From Candidatus Thorarchaeota archaeon (GTDB lineage Archaea; Asgardarchaeota; Thorarchaeia; Thorarchaeales; Thorarchaeaceae), in assembly GCA_016841005.1 (NCBI GenBank), contig JAEORG010000200.1, positions 1 through 5,802 on the forward strand: 5,802 nt of DNA. Direction: 5' to 3'. A program made the translations under genes and the position numbers. The notes beneath the pieces were generated by a model. That model was given only the letters and a program-made list of their open reading frames with translations. It was not told the DNA's origin and searched no databases. Below, one piece after another: positions 1-5,527 of this stretch (positions are counted from its first letter, which is position 1; every line of letters starts with the position of its first letter).

Positions 1-426
1 ATCATCTATTTCGAACTTAGAAGCATCTCTTAGTTTTACAGGTTCAAGTCCTAGAATAACATTCTCTGTCACTGAGAGAGTCGGTATCAGCTTGAAGTGT
101 TGATGAACCATGCCAACTCCTCTTGCAATAGCATCGTGAGGTGATTGCAAAGAAACCTCTTCACCTCTGATTTTGATTGTCCCCTCGTCTTGGGATAGTA
201 ATCCATAGAGGATGTTCATCAGTGTACTCTTACCAGCTCCATTCTCTCCAAGTAGACCATGTACCTCACCTTCCTTGATTCGAAGAGTGATACTCTTGTT
301 GGCTTGAACATTACCAGCGAAGGTCTTGGAGATGTTTTCTAGCTCAACGGCGTAGATAGCGGAATCCTCCTTCTTATCCTCTTGATGAAATAAACAATCA
401 TCATGAATTAGAGAATGAAAGGTCAC
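1..426 (-). CDS. ABC transporter ATP-binding protein, nucleoside/BMP importer type (partial, N-terminal part)
   Basis: Cytoplasmic ATPase that would power a BMP-type (nucleoside or sugar-like) ABC importer. The 142 visible codons cover the start of the first nucleotide-binding domain; the frame is open to the window edge, so the gene continues beyond position 1. Counting from the GTG at 426-424, the Walker A motif GENGAGKST is at residues 60-68, and the Q-loop region GMVHQHFKLIP is at 105-115. The HQHF form of that loop is typical of the RbsA/NupA-like double-ATPase subfamily, which usually has about 500 residues and two such domains. It lies 73 bases after the binding-protein gene on the same strand, so the two are probably one operon. 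The start is uncertain. GTG is the first conventional start after an upstream in-frame stop, but it has no clear ribosome site and adds about 23 residues not normally seen. Homology would begin near residue 24, just after a strong ribosome site. Function confident; start weak. Confidence 0.9.
   Translation of the reverse strand, partial: MTFHSLIHDDCLFHQEDKKEDSAIYAVELENISKTFAGNVQANKSITLRIKEGEVHGLLGENGAGKSTLMNILYGLLSQDEGTIKIRGEEVSLQSPHDAIARGVGMVHQHFKLIPTLSVTENVILGLEPVKLRDASKFEIDD
366..372 (-). promoter_or_regulatory. Strong Shine-Dalgarno site (AAGGAGG) inside the nominal 5' end of the ABC ATPase gene
   Basis: On the minus strand AAGGAGG, within AGAAGGAGG, is a near-perfect match to the anti-Shine-Dalgarno end of 16S rRNA. 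Eight bases after it, in the ATPase frame, lies ATC (357-355), and the residues that follow match where this family normally begins. No ATG, GTG or TTG is in frame at that spot. The site therefore argues for a start here, by a rare ATC codon or an ATG misread in the sequence, rather than at the GTG 69 bases upstream. Confidence 0.5.
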
Positions 427-450
427 CTCGTAGTATTAAACAGTACGGTT

Positions 451-485
451 TCAAAAATAAGAGTAGAGAGGCACTTACGCCTCTC
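451..485 (-). terminator. Hairpin and T-rich tract between the binding-protein and ATPase genes
   Basis: On the minus strand, 14 bases after the binding-protein stop, GAGAGGC and GCCTCTC form a perfect 7-bp stem (arms 479-485 and 466-472) around a 6-base loop, with a possible further G-T pair. A tract reading TTATTTTT (460-453) follows 5 bases later. This looks like a terminator or partial attenuator. Because the ATPase gene follows on the same strand, partial read-through could yield more binding protein than ATPase, as is common in importer operons. An mRNA-stabilising 3' end after processing is an alternative. Confidence 0.5.
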
Positions 486-499
486 AAGACAAATTGATT

Positions 500-1576
500 C
501 TAAAAGCCGATAGCGTCCTCAAGGGCATCGAGATCAGATGGTACAGTGTATGTGCCAGCGACAATTCCAGCCTTGAGTTCCTCAACGGCAGTAATGATGG
601 ATGGTGCTAGAGTAAGAAGAACTTCATTGACTTCATAGCCAAGACCATTATTAGCCAGATTGAAGACATTTATTCCTGCCGCGAATGTTCCTAACATAAC
701 TTTCTGAATCGTTGAGTAGACAGCAATATCCACTCTCTTCAGCATTGAAGTTAGGCCTACTGTGGGAGGTTCTGGATCCTCGGGATCATCACAGCCAAGG
801 TACATCTGGGGGCTGTCAACCCCAATGACCCATAGTGGGTTATCGAATCCACTGGTATCATTGTTGTTCTTTGCGCTTGTAAATACTCCAAGACCTGAAC
901 GACCTGCAGCTGCGAATATAACATCTGTGCCAGCAGTGTACATACCGTCTGCAAGAGTCTGACCAGCAGTTGTATCTACCCAATCATTTGTGTAAGCAAT
1001 TGTGTAGTTCACACCATCATTAACATGGTCTGCGCCCCAGACAAAACCAGCTGCGAACTTATTGATTAGAGGAATATCCATTCCACCAACGAAGCCAATC
1101 ATGTCTGATACTGTTGTTAGACCTGCGATAGCTCCAACGAGAGCGGAACCCTCATGTTCATCAAATACCAGGCTCGCAACATTGGGTTGGTCAACGACCA
1201 TATCCACAATCGCATACTTTTGCGTTGGGAAGTCTGGCGCTGTTTCATTCAACGCATCAGCTTGGTCAAACCCTATCGATACAATAAGGTCATAGACTCC
1301 GGCCTCAGAGAAGTCTCTGAGGAATCCTTCATATTCACTGATTTGAGTGGGTTCTGCATATGTGAAGTTCCAGCCAAATTCAGTGCGTGCCATGACAGCA
1401 CCATCGTAAGCCGCATCGTTGAATGACTTGTCGCCAAGACCACCAGTTGCAAAGACAATTGCAACGCGTGGACCTGTTGGGAATAGCAGAGGTCCTAGAA
1501 GGACAATCCCTGCAACTCCAGCAATGACAATGATAATAACAACGATAACAGCTATGGTTTTCGTGTTCGAACTCAT
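500..1576 (-). CDS. BMP/PnrA-family ABC transporter substrate-binding protein
   Basis: Extracytoplasmic solute receptor of a BMP-type importer; characterised relatives bind purine nucleosides, but the ligand here is inferred. The 358 residues start with a hydrophobic stretch (about 8-32) and no lipobox cysteine, so it is probably held by an uncleaved membrane anchor. Family signatures in order: GGLGDKSFNDAAYDGA (45-60), FVGGMDIPLINKFAAGF (162-178), FAAAGRSGLGVF (221-232), VIGVDSPQ (250-257) and LTSMLKRVDIAVY (275-287). Four N-x-T sequons (N70, N110, N190, N239) suit a glycosylated archaeal surface protein. An acidic, proline-rich stretch at about 261-271 holds the only cysteine (C262) and looks like a small insertion. 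The ATG is supported by GAGGAG (1591-1586) nine bases upstream; the stop is TAG. It is the first gene of the minus-strand operon, with the ATPase gene next. Confidence 0.93.
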   Translation of the reverse strand: MSSNTKTIAVIVVIIIVIAGVAGIVLLGPLLFPTGPRVAIVFATGGLGDKSFNDAAYDGAVMARTEFGWNFTYAEPTQISEYEGFLRDFSEAGVYDLIVSIGFDQADALNETAPDFPTQKYAIVDMVVDQPNVASLVFDEHEGSALVGAIAGLTTVSDMIGFVGGMDIPLINKFAAGFVWGADHVNDGVNYTIAYTNDWVDTTAGQTLADGMYTAGTDVIFAAAGRSGLGVFTSAKNNNDTSGFDNPLWVIGVDSPQMYLGCDDPEDPEPPTVGLTSMLKRVDIAVYSTIQKVMLGTFAAGINVFNLANNGLGYEVNEVLLTLAPSIITAVEELKAGIVAGTYTVPSDLDALEDAIGF

Positions 1577-1620
1577 TTTTTTGTGCTCCTCGCTTCAGTC
1601 GACTAAAAGCGTCAGATAGG

Positions 1621-1646
1621 GTATTGCATATTTAATACAGCAATAA
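1621..1646 (-). promoter_or_regulatory. Candidate promoter of the importer operon, TATA-like box within an inverted repeat
   Basis: On the minus strand TTAAATAT (1635-1628) is a TATA-like box about 55 bases before the binding-protein ATG. An archaeal start site about 25 bases downstream would fall near 1606 and give a leader of roughly 30 bases that includes the GAGGAG ribosome site. The box is flanked by TATTGC (1622-1627) and GCAATA (1640-1645), perfect 6-bp inverted arms 12 bases apart. A dimeric repressor bound there would block the TATA-binding protein. The operator role is inference from symmetry only. Confidence 0.4.
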
Positions 1647-1707
1647 CCTAGACCACAACAAACAATGCTATTCCTACTTAAAAGGTCTACTTCTTGAGAA
1701 AAATGGC

Positions 1708-1716
1708 TTTAATTTA
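1708..1716 (+). promoter_or_regulatory. Candidate TATA box for the hydrolase-transporter operon
   Basis: TTTAATTTA lies about 60 bases before the hydrolase ATG. With the usual archaeal spacing, transcription would start near 1738-1742 and leave a leader of about 35 bases. This is the AT-rich part of the divergent intergenic region and the best TATA-like match on this strand there. No good ribosome site is seen just before the ATG. Confidence 0.35.
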
Positions 1717-1728
1717 ATGAGAAGTTGG

Positions 1729-1762
1729 ATTATCAAATCCGCAAAGCTCAAAGGTTGATAAT
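1729..1762 (+). repeat. Inverted repeat ATTATCAA / TTGATAAT upstream of the hydrolase gene
   Basis: Perfect 8-bp inverted arms at 1729-1736 and 1755-1762 are separated by 18 bases, with arm centres 26 bases apart. The repeat spans the predicted start site and early leader of the hydrolase operon, a position suited to an operator for a dimeric regulator. It could also fold as an RNA stem if transcription begins upstream of 1729. The symmetry is seen directly; the function is inferred. Confidence 0.45.
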
Positions 1763-1769
1763 GAGCTAG

Positions 1770-1783
1770 CCTTCATATGAAGG
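1770..1783. repeat. 14-bp perfect palindrome covering the hydrolase start codon
   Basis: CCTTCATATGAAGG is exactly self-complementary, and the ATG (1777-1779) lies in its right half. As RNA it could fold as a 5-bp stem (CCTTC/GAAGG) with an ATAT loop, which would occlude the start codon. It could instead be a protein-binding site or chance: a 14-bp palindrome is expected roughly once per 16 kb of random sequence. Confidence 0.4.
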
Positions 1784-2517
1784 TGCATTATGAAGAGCTT
1801 GGCGATCCTGATTCGAGAACGATCGTTTTGGTACACGGGGCTGGTGGTTCTTCTGCGACATGGTTCATGCAATTACGAGGACTCTCTGACAGATTCCATG
1901 TTGTTGCAATCGATTTGAACGGACATGGACGAACGCCTGATAGAAACGAGCCAGATACTTTCATTTCCTACATTCAGGATATTGACTATGTAGTCAACAA
2001 ATTCGAGACCCCAATTCTTGGAGGGCATTCCATGGGGGGAGCACTCACCCAGCTATACTGCCTACAACATTCGGAGAAGCTAAGCGGTATCGTGCTTGTT
2101 GGAACTGGGAGTCGGCTTAGAGTAAATCCTATGATTTTCGAAATGCTCCATAACAATTTTGATGAATATGTTGAAGCAGCGGGAACTTTCATGTTCGATG
2201 AATCCACCCCTAAAGATGTTGTTACTGCTTCATTGAATGAAATACGCAAATGCAAACCTGAAATCATTGAACGGGATTTTCGAGCGTGCAACAGGTTTGA
2301 TATCATGGAGAATGTATCCTCGATAAAAACTCCAACATTAGTCATCGTCGGTGAGAATGATCAGATGACACCTGTGAAATACTCCAATTACCTTCAAGAG
2401 AAAATCGAAGAATCTACTTTGCGAGTAATACCATGTGCGGGTCATGCGGTTATGTTGGAGCAATCTGAGGAGTTCAACACCTCAGTAGCAAACTGGATAT
2501 CCCTCATGATTAAATAG
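1777..2517 (+). CDS. Alpha/beta hydrolase (esterase/lactonase-like), substrate unknown
   Basis: Soluble alpha/beta-hydrolase-fold enzyme of 246 residues, a usual length for the esterase, enol-lactonase and BioH-like branches. The oxyanion-hole segment VLVHGAGG is at 17-24, a DLNGHG turn at 46-51, and the nucleophile elbow GHSMGG at 83-88 with Ser85. The cap region spans about 110-180, the acid Asp195 is in VGENDQMTP, and the general base His223 is in AGHAVMLEQ. The full catalytic triad is therefore present and the enzyme should be active. It has no signal peptide or membrane helix, so it is probably cytoplasmic. The ATG is the natural family start, though its ribosome site is weak. The UMF1 transporter gene follows 49 bases later on the same strand with no terminator between, so the two are probably co-transcribed. 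Substrate class (ester, lactone, amide or other) cannot be settled from sequence. Confidence 0.92.
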   Translation: MKVHYEELGDPDSRTIVLVHGAGGSSATWFMQLRGLSDRFHVVAIDLNGHGRTPDRNEPDTFISYIQDIDYVVNKFETPILGGHSMGGALTQLYCLQHSEKLSGIVLVGTGSRLRVNPMIFEMLHNNFDEYVEAAGTFMFDESTPKDVVTASLNEIRKCKPEIIERDFRACNRFDIMENVSSIKTPTLVIVGENDQMTPVKYSNYLQEKIEESTLRVIPCAGHAVMLEQSEEFNTSVANWISLMIK

Positions 2518-2566
2518 AGGCTTTGGTAAGTATAGTTCTAGATTTCGAGTTAGTGTGGTGCTAGAT

Positions 2567-4138
2567 ATGGAGAATTCTGAACACACACCATCAATACCAG
2601 TGACGAGACGTGAGCGTCTTTCTTGGTATCTGTATGACTTTGCAAATACGTCATTCACTGTCTTGATTGTCACTGCTTTATTTCCTCTGTTGTTCGAGGA
2701 ACTAGCAGAACTATATTTCATGGATAATTACATCACAGGACAGGCATTATGGGGTTTTGCTGGAAGTGTGACAATGGCTATTGTTGCACTCATGTCACCT
2801 ATTCTTGGAGCAATTGCGGATTATACTGGGTCAAAGAAGAAGTTCCTAGTTTTCTTCACGATATTATGCGTGTTTTTCAATGGGATGCTGTTCTTCACTT
2901 CACTTGATATACCAATTATAATGGGAATTCCCGTTTGGCTTTGGGCATGGATTTTCTTCATTATAGCGAATGTAGGTTTTGAAGGAGCTCTACCATTCTA
3001 CGACGCATGGTTACCTGAGATAAGTGATGAGAAAACAATTGGCAAGGTAAGCGGATTCGGATATGCTGCGGGATATCTTGGGGCTATGTTTACAATCATC
3101 ATTGCCTTAGTTAGTGTTTTAATGTTAGGAACATATTCGACTGTACCATATCTCCTTGGAGCGGTTTTCTTCTTGGTCTTTGCTATTCCTGCAATCAAGG
3201 GACTAAAAAATCGACCTCCCCACCGTTTCACTGAAGAGATTGATCCAAGTGGAAAATTATATGCAGCTGGGTTTGCAGGACTTGCACTTACAATGGCTAT
3301 TGTCCTCGTCACAGGATTTACCATAGGGATATTTGCGTATCTTCTTGGCATAGCATTCTTTCTGACATGGATGGGTCTAGTTCTTCTCATCAATAGATCT
3401 CGTGCAAGTGATGAGAAGAGTGCAAATGAGAATCCGAACATTGTACTGATTGGATTCTCAAGAATAGCTCGAACAATAAGAGAGATTCGTTCCTATCAGG
3501 GAGTACCTCTCTTTATGGTAGCTTATTTCCTCTTCAGTGATGCTATCTCCACTGTTATTGCATACGCGGCAATCTTTGGTCGTGCGGTTTATGGCTTTGA
3601 GCCTGAAATGATTTTGATATTTTTCGCAGTTACTCAACTCGCAGCAATTCCAGGTGCTTTCATTTTCGGGTACATTGCAGATCACATCGGAACAAAAAGG
3701 ACATTGATGATTACCTTGGTTCTATGGATTTTTGCTCTCTTTATCGCATTCATTGGCGAAGGAGAGATAATCTGGTGGAGTGTCGGTATGATGGCTGGTG
3801 TAGGAATGGGATCAGCTCAAAGTACTGCAAGAAGCATGTATGGACAATTCATGCCTGCAGAAACCAAGGCTGAGATGTTCGGGTTACTTGCATTCACTGG
3901 AAGATTCGCAGCAATCCTAGGTCCATTTGTGTATGGCGTAGTGATCCTGTATTCAGGCTCTCTTGGATTAGGTACTGAGCTGGCTAATCGTTACGCATTA
4001 CTCAGTGTTCTATTGTTCTTTGTCCTAGCTCTGATCATCTTAATCAGGGTTCGACAACCTGTGAAAGGGCTGTCGAAAGTCAAAGATGAGGTATTTCTCG
4101 CTTTGGATGATGATTTTGTCGCTGGCGAGATAAAGTAA
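2567..4138 (+). CDS. UMF1/Atg22-type major facilitator superfamily transporter
   Basis: Polytopic membrane transporter of 523 residues from the chosen ATG. UMF1 signatures are clear: LSWYLYDFANTSF near the start (about 18-30), the motif-A-like loop GAIADYTGSKKK (81-92), FYDAWLPEI followed by GKVSGFGYAAGYLGA (about 144-173), a second motif-A-like GYIADHIGTKR (368-378), and AQSTARSMYGQFMPAE then FGLLAFTGRFAAILGPF (about 417-454). Eukaryotic Atg22 relatives export amino acids from the vacuole; most bacterial and archaeal members have no known substrate. By hydrophobicity I count the usual 12 helices plus two more (about 232-276) in the central loop. GTG at 2555 is an alternative start adding four residues; ATG is preferred by codon, and neither has a strong ribosome site. 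It is probably translated from the hydrolase transcript, and a strong hairpin terminator follows the stop. Confidence 0.9.
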   Translation: MENSEHTPSIPVTRRERLSWYLYDFANTSFTVLIVTALFPLLFEELAELYFMDNYITGQALWGFAGSVTMAIVALMSPILGAIADYTGSKKKFLVFFTILCVFFNGMLFFTSLDIPIIMGIPVWLWAWIFFIIANVGFEGALPFYDAWLPEISDEKTIGKVSGFGYAAGYLGAMFTIIIALVSVLMLGTYSTVPYLLGAVFFLVFAIPAIKGLKNRPPHRFTEEIDPSGKLYAAGFAGLALTMAIVLVTGFTIGIFAYLLGIAFFLTWMGLVLLINRSRASDEKSANENPNIVLIGFSRIARTIREIRSYQGVPLFMVAYFLFSDAISTVIAYAAIFGRAVYGFEPEMILIFFAVTQLAAIPGAFIFGYIADHIGTKRTLMITLVLWIFALFIAFIGEGEIIWWSVGMMAGVGMGSAQSTARSMYGQFMPAETKAEMFGLLAFTGRFAAILGPFVYGVVILYSGSLGLGTELANRYALLSVLLFFVLALIILIRVRQPVKGLSKVKDEVFLALDDDFVAGEIK

Positions 4139-4152
4139 GTTTTGGTCTAGGT

Positions 4153-4185
4153 GTGGCATGAGATACTCATGCCACTTTCTTTCTT
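4153..4185 (+). terminator. Hairpin terminator after the UMF1 transporter gene
   Basis: GTGGCATGAG (4153-4162) and CTCATGCCAC (4166-4175) form a perfect 10-bp stem closed by a 3-base ATA loop, followed at once by TTTCTTTCTT (4176-4185). It starts 14 bases after the transporter stop and ends before the next promoter, so it separates the hydrolase-transporter unit from the downstream gene. Many archaeal terminators need only a T-tract; here both elements are present. Confidence 0.75.
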
Positions 4186-4199
4186 GCGCTCATTCAGAG

Positions 4200-4207
4200 G
4201 TTTTTAT
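4200..4207 (+). promoter_or_regulatory. Candidate TATA box for the split-barrel flavoprotein gene
   Basis: TTTTTATC lies about 36 bases before the ATG at 4240 and just after the preceding terminator. An archaeal start site about 25 bases downstream would fall near 4230, giving a leader of about 10 bases. No ribosome site is evident, which suits a nearly leaderless transcript. Confidence 0.45.
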
Positions 4208-4239
4208 CAGAAGCTTGATTGAGATTTATGTGAATTACT

Positions 4240-4677
4240 ATGAAGGAATATCCCGCGTCAAAGCATGTTGATGAGATATGGCACTATTTTGAAGCTGGAG
4301 GTTTGGCTCATCTTGCAACGCTTGATGGTGATCAACCAAGAGTTCGGACTATGGCTTTGACAGAGCACGACCGACTTCTATGGATAGTGACACACACTCC
4401 TTGGGCAAAGGTTGAACAAATCAGAAAGAATCCGAAAGTTGAGTTCACATTTGGTGTGCGTGGTGAGAAGGGATATGGTGTTCTCAGATGCACAGGGAGG
4501 GCTGTTATCATCGAAGACATGATCTTGAAAGAAGAGCTCGCGAATGTTGTAAGTTGGTTCAAGCAATATTGGAGTTCCTATGAAGATCCAGACTATACCC
4601 TAATCCGATTAGACATTTCTCAAATCTTGTTTGATCCTCCTGATGAGAGAACAAAGTATACAATTGATATGTGCTGA
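4240..4677 (+). CDS. Pyridoxamine 5'-phosphate oxidase-like FMN-binding split-barrel protein
   Basis: Small cytoplasmic protein of 145 residues, the usual size for single-domain members of this fold, which bind FMN or other flavins as dimers. The pattern is AHLATLDGDQPRVRTM (23-38), where the arginine pair would contact the flavin phosphate; then LLWIVTHTPWAKVEQIRKNPKVEFTF (46-71), the strand-helix segment with a Thr/Lys cofactor region that is diagnostic of the family; then YGVLRCTGRAVII (79-91), a late barrel strand. True PdxH enzymes are longer and carry C-terminal substrate residues not seen here, so vitamin B6 oxidation should not be assumed. Relatives include general-stress and flavin-dependent reductase proteins. 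It sits alone between a terminator and a gene with its own TATA-like box, so it is probably a single-gene transcript. Confidence 0.85.
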   Translation: MKEYPASKHVDEIWHYFEAGGLAHLATLDGDQPRVRTMALTEHDRLLWIVTHTPWAKVEQIRKNPKVEFTFGVRGEKGYGVLRCTGRAVIIEDMILKEELANVVSWFKQYWSSYEDPDYTLIRLDISQILFDPPDERTKYTIDMC

Positions 4678-4684
4678 TGTTTGC

Positions 4685-4692
4685 TTTATATT
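4685..4692 (+). promoter_or_regulatory. Candidate TATA box for the seven-helix membrane protein gene
   Basis: TTTATATT is a close match to archaeal TATA boxes and begins 45 bases before the ATG at 4730. A start about 25 bases downstream gives a leader of about 15 bases. GAGTGAT directly abuts the ATG, too close for normal pairing, so it does not confirm this start. Confidence 0.45.
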
Positions 4693-4729
4693 GGAACTCT
4701 TAATATGTTAGAATGAGCCATAGAGTGAT

Positions 4730-5473
4730 ATGCAGATTCTAGTTGAGAGGATGTTCCACATTGATTTCATGTTGATGGATTTGCTATTTTGTCTTCTGTG
4801 GATAATTATCCTTCTCAGAGCCGGATATAAACTAGAATTCTCATTAGGTCTCTTGGGAATCTTAGTAAATTTCATAGTCGATTATATTATCTGGTTCAAT
4901 ATCCAAGGTATTCGAACTCTCGAAGGTCCAATAGACCCCTTCCTATTCTTCATCTATTTCTCAATTACATATGGTATGATTGAGTATTCATATGTCGCGG
5001 TTATGTTCCGAGTGAGAACGAATTCACAACGCCTCCTCTGGACAGTTTTTCTATATGCAGGTTGGCTAATCTCAGGTTTGCTTTCACAAATAATCCCCTT
5101 GAATGATACTATAATTCATGTCACGAGAGAGATGGCAGTATATCGAACTCCACAAATTGCTATTGTTTTTCTTGGATATGTCATTTTACTATATCTTAGG
5201 AGGGTGTGGTCACCGATGAAAGATGCCTCTGTACTTCACATTCTCTATCTATTCTTGGTTGGAATCCTAGTACATGTTGGAATGGAGTTCACACTGTGGA
5301 TGGCAGGAATTCGTCCGTCCCCTGTTTCAGGAGCTCTATCTGAATTTCTATTCAATAGTTTTCTAGAATTCAACACTGGAGTTCCTATTCTCTTCGTCCT
5401 TTGGGTATACCTCAACAACAGGAACAGCTGTATCGAAGAAGATTCTGGCAACGAGAAAAGCTCACCTACCTGA
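4730..5473 (+). CDS. Seven-helix integral membrane protein of unrecognised family
   Basis: I do not recognise this 247-residue protein. Hydrophobic segments at about 13-30, 36-56, 69-93, 103-122, 140-157, 167-190 and 206-228 predict seven membrane helices, followed by a short charged tail rich in E, N, K and S. Acidic and aromatic residues lie in or next to helices: D51 and W55 (VDYIIWF), E85 (YGMIEYSY), E186 and W190 (GMEFTLW), and E205, E213 and N215 in the last segment. Such buried acids are often conserved functional sites, but that needs an alignment. No signal peptide, ATP-binding or catalytic motif is visible. Further in-frame ATGs at 4751 and 4769 could be the start; the third is closest to the first helix. 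It lies 52 bases after the split-barrel gene with its own TATA-like box. A sensor, enzyme or carrier role is all possible. Confidence 0.75.
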   Translation: MQILVERMFHIDFMLMDLLFCLLWIIILLRAGYKLEFSLGLLGILVNFIVDYIIWFNIQGIRTLEGPIDPFLFFIYFSITYGMIEYSYVAVMFRVRTNSQRLLWTVFLYAGWLISGLLSQIIPLNDTIIHVTREMAVYRTPQIAIVFLGYVILLYLRRVWSPMKDASVLHILYLFLVGILVHVGMEFTLWMAGIRPSPVSGALSEFLFNSFLEFNTGVPILFVLWVYLNNRNSCIEEDSGNEKSSPT

Positions 5474-5479
5474 ACTCTC

Positions 5480-5487
5480 TTTAAGGT
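5480..5487 (+). promoter_or_regulatory. Weak candidate TATA box for the pirin gene
   Basis: TTTAAGGT lies 48 bases before the pirin ATG, just after the membrane-protein stop. A start site about 25 bases downstream would give a leader of about 20 bases carrying the GAGG ribosome site. The match is poor at its 3' end, and co-transcription with the upstream gene is equally possible because no terminator is seen between them. Confidence 0.25.
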
Positions 5488-5527
5488 AAATAACGACGCT
5501 TTCACATTGAAACTGCTTGAGGACGAA

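Noticed and set aside
339..404. 21-codon leader-like ORF (MMIVYFIKRIRRR...) overlapping the 5' end of the ABC ATPase
   Set aside because: Not listed as a gene: its own start lacks a ribosome site, and ORFs this short are common by chance. It is kept only as one possible explanation for the odd ATPase start.
1986..2345. 119-codon minus-strand open frame opposite the hydrolase gene
   Set aside because: It overlaps the catalytic-motif region of the hydrolase, whose conservation explains the open frame; no recognisable domain.
2539..2566. Direct repeat CTAGAT (2539-2544 and 2561-2566) before the transporter start
   Set aside because: Six bases repeated once in an AT-rich gap is expected by chance and is not placed like a promoter element.
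2998..3441. 147-codon minus-strand open frame opposite the UMF1 transporter gene
   Set aside because: It is antisense to a gene with clear family motifs throughout; its composition (many K, R and P) is that of a reverse-frame shadow, and it has no ribosome site or promoter of its own.
4688..4706. ATATT / AATAT inverted pair around the start of the membrane-protein promoter
   Set aside because: Five-base AT-only arms are too weak to stand out; they merely reflect the TATA-like box and AT-rich surroundings.
4730..5473. Possible microbial rhodopsin because of seven helices
   Set aside because: The last helix has no lysine for retinal attachment, and the acid/aromatic spacing of proton-pumping rhodopsins is not seen.
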